DNA of 5,304 nt, from the NCBI GenBank assembly GCA_018971925.1, contig JAGWZT010000172.1:1-5304 (forward strand). Reading direction: 5' to 3'. Both the position numbers and the translations under genes were made by a program. Shown here one piece after another: positions 1-5,033 of this stretch. Positions within the stretch are counted from its first letter, which is position 1. The number at the start of each line of letters is the position of its first letter. Source of the DNA: Lysobacteraceae bacterium (GTDB lineage: Bacteria > Pseudomonadota > Gammaproteobacteria > Xanthomonadales > Rhodanobacteraceae). Under the pieces are notes generated by a model. That model ran no database searches, had not been told where the DNA came from, and was given only the letters and a program-made list of their open reading frames with translations.

Positions 1-310
1 CACCCACCTGTGGCTGCACGTTGACCGTGTTGAGCGCCTGCACGGTGCCCTGACTGGTCAGGTAAACCGGCACGTTCTGGGGCGCGGCGGGCACCGCGGT
101 GACAGGGACGGCTTCGTCCGCACCGCCGTTGCCATTGTCCGATTTGCCGGAGCCGGAGAAGATGCGCCACAGGATCAGTGCCACGATGACGATGCCGACG
201 ATCGTCAGGATCCATTTGGTTCGCGACATGCGGGTGCGTCCAGGTTGCTGATGCGTGTGTTCGACCGTGGCCGCGGCGAGTGGTTCGCCGCGTGGCTCAT
301 GCGGTGGCAT
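1..310 (-). CDS. RND efflux periplasmic adaptor (MdtA/HlyD-like), N-terminal part
   Basis: This is the first 103 codons of a gene that leaves the window at its 3' side. The product resembles membrane-fusion adaptors that link an inner-membrane RND pump to an outer-membrane channel. Visible parts are a hydrophilic N-terminus (residues 1-32), one membrane anchor or uncleaved signal at about residues 33-51 (WILTIVGIVIVALILWRIF), a Gly/Ser/Asn/Asp-rich linker, and then VPVYLTSQGTVQALNTVNVQ. That last stretch matches the opening beta strand and start of the barrel-sandwich domain of MdtA-type adaptors. The start at 310 is the first ATG after an in-frame TGA, but no good Shine-Dalgarno is seen there. 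An internal ATG at 229 (MSRTKW, just before the membrane segment) is a real alternative. The gene lies 77 bp downstream of the peptide transporter on the same strand. The family call rests only on the N-terminus; the pump genes would lie beyond the left edge. Confidence 0.8.
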   Translation of the reverse strand, partial: MPPHEPRGEPLAAATVEHTHQQPGRTRMSRTKWILTIVGIVIVALILWRIFSGSGKSDNGNGGADEAVPVTAVPAAPQNVPVYLTSQGTVQALNTVNVQPQVG

Positions 311-342
311 TAAATTACCCGATCATGCGCGTAGACGCCCCT

Positions 343-364
343 GCCGAACGGCATGCCGTTCGGC
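343..364 (-). terminator. Perfect 22-nt palindrome, possible terminator or processing hairpin
   Basis: This perfect inverted repeat has arms GCCGAACGG and CCGTTCGGC around CATG. It starts 23 nt past the stop codon of the peptide transporter and ends 33 nt before the adaptor start. A 9-bp GC-rich stem in this position fits a transcript 3' end or an attenuating or processing hairpin. No run of T follows on either strand, so it is not a classical intrinsic terminator. A dimeric regulator site is an alternative. Confidence 0.4.
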
Positions 365-387
365 CATGACATCCGTCACAAACGGTT

Positions 388-1989
388 TTATTGCTCGGAC
401 GCGGCGGTCGGCATGCCCTTCGCCGAGTCGGGAAGGTCGGCATAGCCGGCGTAAGTGGCGTGCGCCTTGTCCAGTCCACGGATCAGCGGAAGCACCGCCA
501 GCGCGATGATGGTGCAGGCCACGCCCGCAACGCCCAGCCAATTGAACAGGCGGGTGTAGATCGGCATCATCTGCACCGGATCGGTGATCGTTTCCGGCAC
601 GCTCGCGAACGAGGCCACGATGCCGCCGAGGTATTGCGCGACACCCGACGCGACGAAGTAGGCGCCCATCATGAAGCCGCCCATCCGCGCCGGCACGTAG
701 CGCGCCACGAAGGCAAGCCCGAGGCCGCTGGTCAAAAGCTCGCCGAGCGAACCGAAGCCATAGCCGCCCACCATGATCCACTGGGAGGTCTTGCCGGGCT
801 CGGTGGTGAAGTGGCCGGCCGCGCCATAAATGAAGAAACCGACCGCGACCGCGAGGAAGCCGAACGCGAACTTGGCCGCGATCGAGAGATCCTTGCCGCG
901 CTTGGCGAAGTGCGTGTAGGTGAAAGCCAGGATCGGGCTGAGCGCGAAGATCCACAGCGGGTTCAATGCCTGGAACTGCGCCGGATCCCAATTGAACAAG
1001 TGCGCGCCGAACAGGCGGAACGCGGGATCGACGTCGCGCAGTGCAAACAGGTTCAGCGAGGTGGACATCTGCTGGTAGAAGATGAAAAAGAACACCGTCT
1101 CGACCACCAGGATCAGGGCGATGATCAGGCCGGGCCGCTCGCGGCTCTCGGACTTCGTGATCAGCCAGGCGAAGATCGCCAGCACGCACGCGCCGGCGGT
1201 GTACACGAAAACCTTCGCGACCGTGCCGTAGCGCAGGATGATCGTGGAAATCACCACCACCACCACGCCGCCCGCGAGCACCGCCAGCAGCTTCCAGAAC
1301 TTGAAAGGCTGGTGGTCGGGCTCCGAACCGATGTGACTCAGCGTGTGCCGCATCACGGCGTAATTGCCCAAGCCCACCAGCAGGCCCACGCAGCACACCG
1401 CGAAGGCCATGTGCCAGCCGAGGCCGTCACCGAACAGGCTGGATGCGTTCGGCAGCCAGGCCAGTTGGCCGTTGTACGGCGCGTTGAAATAGTTCTTGAT
1501 GACCGGCGTCAGCAACATCGAAAAGGTCGATCCGATGTTCACCGCCATGTAGTAGAGGGTGAACGCTGCGTCGATCTTGGCATCGTCGCCCTCGTAGATC
1601 TTGCGCACCAGATTGCCGGCGTTGGCCTTGAACAGGCCGTTGCCCACCACGATCACACCCAGCGCCACGAACAGGAACATCGAACTGTGCGCCGGCACCA
1701 CCATCAATGCATAGCCGACCGCCAGCACCACCGCGCCCAGCAGCATGGTGTGGCGCGTGCCGAAGAACTTGTCGCCGACCCAGCCGCCGATCGCGGGTGA
1801 CACGTAGATCAGCGCGGCTGCGGCGCTCCAGGTCAGGTTGGCCGGGGTGTCCTGGAAGCCCAGCCGCTGCACCATGTAATAGATGATCAGCGCCTGCATG
1901 CCGTAGTAGCCGAAGCGCTCCCACATCTCGATCAGGAACACGGTCGAGAACGAGCGGGTCTTGGAAACGGTGGGCATGGCGGAATTCAT
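388..1989 (-). CDS. POT/PTR family proton-dependent oligopeptide transporter (DtpA-like)
   Basis: This 533-residue inner-membrane protein probably imports di- and tripeptides with protons. It aligns by eye with E. coli DtpA along its whole length. The family hallmark E21-x-x-E24-R25 lies in EMWERFGYYG (21-30) and couples proton and substrate movement in characterised members. Other matches are PAIGGWVGDKFFG (65-77), GNGLFKAN with K121 at the place of DtpA K130, the PTR2-type motif FTLYYMAVNIGS (143-154), QFQALNPLWI (338-347), and GELLTSGLGL (416-425) with E417 at the place of the conserved TM10 glutamate. Hydrophobic segments alternate throughout, as expected for 12-14 helices, and no lesion is seen. 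The ATG at 1989 is preferred because AGGGG lies 12 nt upstream; an ATG at 1977 (MPTVSK) is possible. The gene is divergent from thyA, and the efflux adaptor follows it. Exact substrate range cannot be read from the sequence. Confidence 0.95.
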   Translation of the reverse strand: MNSAMPTVSKTRSFSTVFLIEMWERFGYYGMQALIIYYMVQRLGFQDTPANLTWSAAAALIYVSPAIGGWVGDKFFGTRHTMLLGAVVLAVGYALMVVPAHSSMFLFVALGVIVVGNGLFKANAGNLVRKIYEGDDAKIDAAFTLYYMAVNIGSTFSMLLTPVIKNYFNAPYNGQLAWLPNASSLFGDGLGWHMAFAVCCVGLLVGLGNYAVMRHTLSHIGSEPDHQPFKFWKLLAVLAGGVVVVVISTIILRYGTVAKVFVYTAGACVLAIFAWLITKSESRERPGLIIALILVVETVFFFIFYQQMSTSLNLFALRDVDPAFRLFGAHLFNWDPAQFQALNPLWIFALSPILAFTYTHFAKRGKDLSIAAKFAFGFLAVAVGFFIYGAAGHFTTEPGKTSQWIMVGGYGFGSLGELLTSGLGLAFVARYVPARMGGFMMGAYFVASGVAQYLGGIVASFASVPETITDPVQMMPIYTRLFNWLGVAGVACTIIALAVLPLIRGLDKAHATYAGYADLPDSAKGMPTAASEQ

Positions 1990-1993
1990 GTGC

Positions 1994-2005
1994 GGGGAAC
2001 ACCCC
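1994..2005 (-). promoter_or_regulatory. Shine-Dalgarno of the peptide transporter inside a small hairpin
   Basis: On the minus strand, GGGG TGTT CCCC forms a 4-bp stem with a tetraloop. The AGGGG that best resembles a Shine-Dalgarno lies in its 5' arm, 12 nt before the ATG at 1989. The spacing is longer than usual. The hairpin could partly hide the site, but a stem this short may also be chance in GC-rich DNA. Confidence 0.3.
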
Positions 2006-2087
2006 TGTAGCGGAACGATCGGTCAAGCCTAACCGAACCGGAGCTGAATGTGGGCGGGAAACCCGCGGCATGCGGCCGTTTTTGATG

Positions 2088-2112
2088 GTCATTCCGGACG
2101 CGCGCCGGAGGT
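2088..2112 (+). repeat. GTCATTCCGG-family repeat, truncated copy
   Basis: The first 18 nt (GTCATTCCGGACGCGCGC) are identical to the start of the full copies at 2139 and 2297. After this it runs directly into CGGAGG, so the right half of the hairpin is missing or badly decayed. It is the most transporter-proximal copy. Confidence 0.65.
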
Positions 2113-2138
2113 TGTGGTGCGCGATCAAGTGCAGTTTT

Positions 2139-2170
2139 GTCATTCCGGACGCGCGCAGCGCGATCCGGAG
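2139..2170 (+). repeat. GTCATTCCGG-family hairpin repeat, copy 1
   Basis: Thirty-one nt (2139-2169) are identical to 2297-2327. The unit folds as TCCGGA plus CGCGC, loop GCA, then GCGCG, a bulged A, and TCCGGA. Its final bases differ from copy 2 (GC instead of AT), shortening the stem. The form is that of extragenic REP-like hairpins. Confidence 0.8.
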
Positions 2171-2205
2171 CTGGATTCGATCGGTACTGGTCGCGGCGCA
2201 GACCG

Positions 2206-2252
2206 ATTCCGGGTTCGGCCTGCGATGAAACCGCAGGCCGTCCCGGAATGAC
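2206..2252 (-). repeat. GTCATTCCGG-family hairpin repeat, inverted copy
   Basis: On the minus strand this unit begins GTCATTCCGGGA. It forms a long hairpin: outer arms ATTCCGGG (2206-2213) and CCCGGAAT (2242-2249), and inner arms CGGCCTGCG (2216-2224) and CGCAGGCCG (2232-2240) around ATGAAAC. With the copy at 2139 it makes a back-to-back pair bounded by GTCATTCCGG and CCGGAATGAC. Confidence 0.75.
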
Positions 2253-2296
2253 GAGTCGCGTGGTTTCCGTTTACAACATGTGGCATCCCTTTGATC

Positions 2297-2330
2297 GTCA
2301 TTCCGGACGCGCGCAGCGCGATCCGGAATC
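2297..2330 (+). repeat. GTCATTCCGG-family hairpin repeat, copy 2
   Basis: This is the best-formed copy. The arms ATTCCGGA-CGCGC (2300-2312) and GCGCG-TCCGGAAT (2316-2329) pair over 13 bp with one bulged A and a 3-nt loop. Its first 31 nt match the copy at 2139 exactly, so at least one of the two is a recent duplicate or is kept uniform. Confidence 0.8.
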
Positions 2331-2400
2331 GGTTTGCCGTACATCCGGATCAGCGAGCCGATCCACGAAGCGCACCGATCCCGGATATCGCTTCGCGACT

Positions 2401-2479
2401 GCGTTTGCAGAGCCTGTCCTCGACCTGATCGGGGAATTGCAAACGCGAACGCCCCCGGATCGAGTCCGGGGCAGGCTCC
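2401..2479. repeat. Composite inverted repeat with GAGCCTG / CAGGCTC ends
   Basis: Three overlapping pairings are seen. GCGTTTGCA (2401-2409) pairs with TGCAAACGC (2438-2446). GAGCCTG...GATCGGGG (2410-2434) is an imperfect inverse of the stretch ending GGGGCAGGCTC (2452-2478). CCCCGGA (2453-2459) pairs with TCCGGGG (2465-2471) around TCGAG. The overlapping arms could form alternative structures. The 11-mer GGGCAGGCTCC (2469-2479) recurs inside thyA at 3120-3130. Confidence 0.65.
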
Positions 2480-2549
2480 GGCGAGCGTAGCGCGAGCGCC
2501 ATGGATGGCGCGAGTAATCCATTTTTGTTGTTTGACGATTGAAATCCGG

Positions 2550-2592
2550 ATTACGGGTTCCCCTTCCGCTGACGCGGAAGCCGCCCCGGAAT
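2550..2592 (-). repeat. Diverged GTCATTCCGG-family hairpin just upstream of thyA
   Basis: This unit has the same architecture as the inverted copy at 2206-2252 but a different inner stem. Outer arms are ATTACGGG (2550-2557) and CCCGGAAT (2585-2592). The inner stem is CTTCCGC (2563-2569) with GCGGAAG (2574-2580) around TGAC. It ends 47 nt before the thyA ATG, so it probably lies in or near the thyA leader. Confidence 0.6.
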
Positions 2593-2639
2593 GGCTAAAT
2601 CTTGTTAGTCTTTTCAGCTTCCGGGCTCGCGCCACCCCC

Positions 2640-3482
2640 ATGCAGATCTACCTCGACCTTCTCCGCGATGTGCTGGAACACGGCGCCCGCAAGGACGACC
2701 GCACCGGCACCGGTACGCGCTCGGTGTTCGGCCGCCAGATCCGGATGGACCTTGCGCAAGGCTTCCCGCTGCTGACCACCAAGAAGCTGCACATCAAGTC
2801 GATCGTGCACGAGCTGCTGTGGTTCCTTCGCGGCGACAGCAACATCGCGTACCTCAAGGAACATGGCGTCAGCATCTGGGACGAATGGGCGGACGAGCAC
2901 GGCGAACTCGGGCCGGTCTATGGCAGGCAGTGGCGCGCGTGGCCGACGCCGGATGGCCGCACGATCGACCAGATCACGCAGGTGATCGAACAGATCAAGC
3001 GCAATCCCGACTCGCGCCGCATGCTGGTGTCGGCGTGGAACGTGGGCGAGCTGGACAGGATGGCCCTGATGCCGTGCCACGCGCTTTTCCAGTTCTATGT
3101 GGCTCCTTCGACAAGCTCAGGGCAGGCTCCTTCGACAGGCTCGGGACGGGGAAACGGAAAATTGTCATGCCAGCTTTACCAGCGCTCGGCCGACATTTTC
3201 CTCGGCGTGCCGTTCAACATCGCCAGCTACGCGCTGTTGACGTGCATGGTGGCGCAGGTTTGCGGACTCGAACGCGGCGACTTCGTGCACACCTTCGGCG
3301 ACCTGCACCTTTATTCCAACCATGTCGAACAGGCGCAAGAGCAGTTGGCCCGTACGCCCCGGCCACTGCCGAAGCTGGCGCTGAATCCCGACGTGCAATC
3401 GCTGTTCGACTTCCGCTTCGAAGACATCCGCGTCGTCGATTACAACCCGTGGCCCGCCATAAAGGCGCCGGTGGCTGTATGA
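2640..3482 (+). CDS. thyA: Thymidylate synthase with in-frame repeat-encoded insertion
   Basis: This cytoplasmic enzyme methylates dUMP to dTMP using 5,10-methylenetetrahydrofolate and releases dihydrofolate, which the nearby FolA would recycle. The 280 residues align with E. coli ThyA (264) almost throughout. Shared parts are the N-terminal MQIYLDLLRD, DRTGTGT (about 20-26), HELLWFLRGD, WDEWADEHGELGPVYG, PDSRRMLVSAWNV, catalytic C146 in MPCHALFQFYVA, QLYQRSADIFLGVPFNIASYALL, HLYSNH and the C-terminal KAPVAV. The 16 extra residues come from one place: PSTSSGQAPSTGSGRGN (156-172) replaces the single Asp of E. coli in the turn after the catalytic-Cys strand. Downstream catalytic residues are therefore shifted by 16, for example R166 to R182. 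The frame is open upstream from 2334, but homology fixes the start at 2640. No strong Shine-Dalgarno is seen. The enzyme looks intact and probably active. Confidence 0.97.
   Translation: MQIYLDLLRDVLEHGARKDDRTGTGTRSVFGRQIRMDLAQGFPLLTTKKLHIKSIVHELLWFLRGDSNIAYLKEHGVSIWDEWADEHGELGPVYGRQWRAWPTPDGRTIDQITQVIEQIKRNPDSRRMLVSAWNVGELDRMALMPCHALFQFYVAPSTSSGQAPSTGSGRGNGKLSCQLYQRSADIFLGVPFNIASYALLTCMVAQVCGLERGDFVHTFGDLHLYSNHVEQAQEQLARTPRPLPKLALNPDVQSLFDFRFEDIRVVDYNPWPAIKAPVAV
3101..3148 (+). repeat. Tandem 24-nt repeat inserted inside thyA
   Basis: Two 24-nt units lie head to tail, each starting GGCTCCTTCGACA (3101-3124 and 3125-3148), identical at 20 of 24 positions. They encode most of the 17 residues absent from E. 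coli ThyA. The low-complexity Pro/Ser/Thr/Gly product and the CTTCGACAAGCTCAGG core resemble a dispersed repeat I recall from many GC-rich genomes. The reverse complement also resembles 2410-2434 upstream of thyA. The inserted codons as aligned span 3105-3155. Confidence 0.85.
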
Positions 3483-3528
3483 GTTCGATGCGAGGACGGC
3501 GCCAGCTCGCGACGCGTTTCTGCAGACT

Positions 3529-3578
3529 TGTAGGAGGGCCGGAAGGCCCGACCGGGTCGCGGCTTCCGCCGCTCCTGC
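3529..3578. repeat. Paired REP hairpins (BIME-like) between thyA and folA
   Basis: Two hairpins face each other: GGGCC-GGAA-GGCCC (3536-3549) and GCGGC-TTCC-GCCGC (3559-3572). The two halves are also imperfect inverses of each other, about 20 of 26 positions, with TAGGAG at the left and CTCCTG at the right. The left half begins GTAG, the tetranucleotide that precedes many REP hairpins recognised by RAYT (TnpA-REP) enzymes. The element occupies about half of the 109-bp thyA-folA gap and ends 13 nt before the folA ATG. It may slow transcription or protect the 3' end of thyA mRNA. Confidence 0.75.
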
Positions 3579-3591
3579 GTGTAACGTTCGA

Positions 3592-4074
3592 ATGATCGCC
3601 CTCATTGCCGCACTCGACCGCAACCGCGCCATCGGCCGCGGCGGTGCGATGCCGTGGCACCTGTCCGACGACCTGAAACGCTTCAAGGCGCTCACCCTTG
3701 GCAAACCAGTGTTGATGGGCCGCAGGACCGCGCTCGCGATCGGACGTCCCTTGCCGGGGCGGACAAATCTGGTATTGACCCGGGGCGGCAACGCGCCGTT
3801 CGACGGACAAACCGTGGTGCATTCGCTGGACGAGGCGATTGCACGAGCCGGCGACGTGGAATTGATGGTGATCGGTGGCGGCGAGGTCTACGCGCTGGCG
3901 CTTCCGCATGCCACGCACCTGCATTTGACCGAAATCGATACCACGACGCCCGATGCGGATACATTCTTCCCGGCGTTCGATCCGGCGCAATGGCATGAGG
4001 TCGCGCGCGAGCACCACCCGGTCGATGCAAGGCATCCGCTCGCCTTCGACTTCGTGGATTACGACCGTCGATGA
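3592..4074 (+). CDS. folA: Dihydrofolate reductase
   Basis: This cytoplasmic enzyme reduces dihydrofolate to tetrahydrofolate with NADPH, returning the folate oxidised by ThyA encoded just upstream. It is the target of trimethoprim. The 160-residue length matches E. coli FolA (159), and key residues fall at the same numbers: M20-P21-W22, the catalytic acid D27 in LSDDLKRFK, F31, R57 in GRPLPGRTN that binds the folate tail, G95-G96 and Y100 in VIGGGEVY for the cofactor, and T113 in LTEID. The start MIALIAALDRN is fixed by homology. The upstream sequence lacks a clear Shine-Dalgarno and carries a REP pair instead, so its translation signals are unclear. The stop TGA overlaps the ATG of the next gene by 4 nt, which suggests translational coupling. 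No unusual substitution is seen at the trimethoprim-contact positions I could check. Confidence 0.97.
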   Translation: MIALIAALDRNRAIGRGGAMPWHLSDDLKRFKALTLGKPVLMGRRTALAIGRPLPGRTNLVLTRGGNAPFDGQTVVHSLDEAIARAGDVELMVIGGGEVYALALPHATHLHLTEIDTTTPDADTFFPAFDPAQWHEVAREHHPVDARHPLAFDFVDYDRR

Positions 4075-5033
4075 TCGAAGTCGCCGCCGGCATCCTCACG
4101 GACGCGCAAGGCCGCGTGCTGTTGATGCAACGCCTGCCGGGCAAACACCTTGCAGGGCTGTGGGAATTCCCGGGCGGCAAGGTCGAGCCCGGCGAAACCC
4201 TCGCGCAGGCGTTGGTTCGCGAACTCGACGAAGAACTCGGCGTTGAAGTGCGCGGCAGCACGCCGTTGATTTCGATTCCGTGGCACTACCCCGAAAAATC
4301 CGTGCGGCTGCACGCGCTGCGCGTAACCGCGTGGAACGGCGAACCACGTGCACGCGAAGGCCATCCCTTGCGCTGGGTGGGCTTGCGTGACATGGAGGCC
4401 GCTGAAATGCCGGCTGCGGATGCGCCCATCCTGGCCGCGCTGCGCTTGCCGCCGTGTTACGTTATTTCCGAAAAGGGGTCAGAGTCATTTTTGGGCTGTC
4501 GCCTTGATCTCGAATCTGTAAATCCAGAAAATGACTCTGACCCGTTTTCCGCGTCGACACCCCTGGTGCAATTGCGCATGCCCGGTGCGGCGCGCGAAAC
4601 AATCGGGCAGATGGCCAAACGCGCGATCGCCGTGAATCCGCGTTGGCGCGAATCGCTGCTGGTCAGTCACGACATCGCGCTTGCACGCGAGCTGGGCATT
4701 GGCGTGCATCTGCGCGCGGCGCAATTGCGCGAGCTTCGCGAACGGCCGCTGCCGCGTGACGCATGGGTCGGTGCCTCGTGCCACGACGCGGAGGAACTGG
4801 AACTCGCCGCACGGCTGGGCATGGACTTCGCGACGCTTTCGCCCGTGTGCGCCACCGCGTCGCATCCCGGAGCAAAGCCGTTGGGCTGGGATCGTTTCGC
4901 GCGGCTCGCGGCCGATGCACGCTTGCCGGTGTACGCACTCGGCGGTGTCGGCCCGGACGATCTGGACCGTGCGCACGCTGCCGGCGCGCAAGGCATCGCC
5001 GGCATCCGCGCGTTTCTGACGAAGTGCAGGTAG
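4071..5033 (+). CDS. mutT: Nudix hydrolase (MutT-type) fused to ThiE/TenI-like domain
   Basis: The N-terminal half (about 1-126) is a MutT-type Nudix hydrolase, expected to hydrolyse 8-oxo-dGTP to the monophosphate and so prevent A-to-C errors. The Nudix box is complete from G36 to V58: G36-x5-E42-x7-R50-E51-L-x-E54-E55-x-G57-V58, and LWEFPGGKVEPGET matches MutT. The C-terminal half (about 129-320) resembles thiamine-phosphate synthase folds, with VQLRMPG, GVHLRAAQL, VGASCHDAEEL, LSPVCATASHPGAKPLGWDRF and ALGGVGPDDLDRAHAAGAQGIAGI. ThiE catalytic residues are not clearly kept, so thiamine synthesis should not be assumed. This fusion is a known gammaproteobacterial type near coaE. The start overlaps the folA stop (ATGA). 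An inverted-repeat element encodes residues E134-S160 between the domain's first two strands. The stop TAG lies within a REP. Confidence 0.92.
   Translation: MIEVAAGILTDAQGRVLLMQRLPGKHLAGLWEFPGGKVEPGETLAQALVRELDEELGVEVRGSTPLISIPWHYPEKSVRLHALRVTAWNGEPRAREGHPLRWVGLRDMEAAEMPAADAPILAALRLPPCYVISEKGSESFLGCRLDLESVNPENDSDPFSASTPLVQLRMPGAARETIGQMAKRAIAVNPRWRESLLVSHDIALARELGIGVHLRAAQLRELRERPLPRDAWVGASCHDAEELELAARLGMDFATLSPVCATASHPGAKPLGWDRFARLAADARLPVYALGGVGPDDLDRAHAAGAQGIAGIRAFLTKCR
4470..4549. repeat. 80-nt inverted-repeat element inside the Nudix/ThiE-like gene
   Basis: The arms 4470-4491 and 4528-4549 are 22 nt long and complementary except at one position (G4475 against G4544). The core is GGGTCAGAGTCATTTT and AAAATGACTCTGACCC, flanked by AAAA and TTTT, with a 36-nt centre. 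By hand count it is about 45% GC in an otherwise GC-rich gene. All 80 nt read through in frame and add no stop. The arms resemble a mobile hairpin repeat I recall from gammaproteobacterial intergenic regions, sometimes near Y1 transposases. That identification is from memory. Confidence 0.85.

Larger units (their letters stand above)
1990..2639. other. 650-bp non-coding divergent region rich in hairpin repeats
   Basis: This region separates the divergent peptide transporter and thyA, and must hold both promoters. Short open frames across it read through repeats and resemble no protein I recognise. It holds several copies or relatives of a repeat beginning GTCATTCCGG in both orientations (2088-2330 and 2550-2592) and a composite inverted repeat (2401-2479). 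Smaller hairpins are GCGGG-AAA-CCCGC at 2054-2066 and GCGCCA-TGGA-TGGCGC at 2496-2511, the latter followed at distance by TTTTT (2522-2526). I could not identify a convincing -35/-10 pair for either gene. Confidence 0.7.

Noticed and set aside
391..1800. A 469-codon open frame on the plus strand across the transporter gene, rich in His, Arg and Gln.
   Set aside because: It is antisense to a clear full-length POT transporter. Its composition is what GC-rich codons give when read backwards, and it shows no recognisable domain.
2021..2026. TTGACC on the minus strand as a -35 element for the peptide transporter.
   Set aside because: At 17-nt spacing the -10 would be GGTGTT; TACAGG is only 11 nt away. 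Not convincing.
2063..2083. CCGC-GGCAT-GCGG followed by TTTTT as an intrinsic terminator on the plus strand.
   Set aside because: No plus-strand gene lies upstream for it to terminate, the stem is only 4 bp, and the T run is offset by three bases.
2532..2560. TTGACG as a -35 element for thyA.
   Set aside because: No acceptable -10 lies 16-18 nt downstream (GGGTTC is found). The hexamer alone is too weak to call.
2088..2592. CRISPR-like array.
   Set aside because: Repeats occur in both orientations, differ in length and core, and are irregularly spaced. They fold as hairpins, with no uniform spacers and no cas genes nearby.
2334..2639. An in-frame open stretch that would add 102 residues to the N-terminus of ThyA.
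   Set aside because: ThyA homology starts exactly at 2640. The upstream part reads through hairpin repeats with no conserved protein signal, so openness is probably a chance effect of high GC.
3101..3148. Target-site duplication flanking the thyA insert.
   Set aside because: No direct duplication beyond the 24-nt units themselves could be separated from the repeat sequence, so no transposition mechanism can be inferred.
4071..5033. The Nudix/ThiE-like gene as a broken gene disrupted by the element at 4470-4549.
   Set aside because: The frame is continuous through the element, and both domains are intact on either side, so a functional fusion with an insert is the simpler reading.
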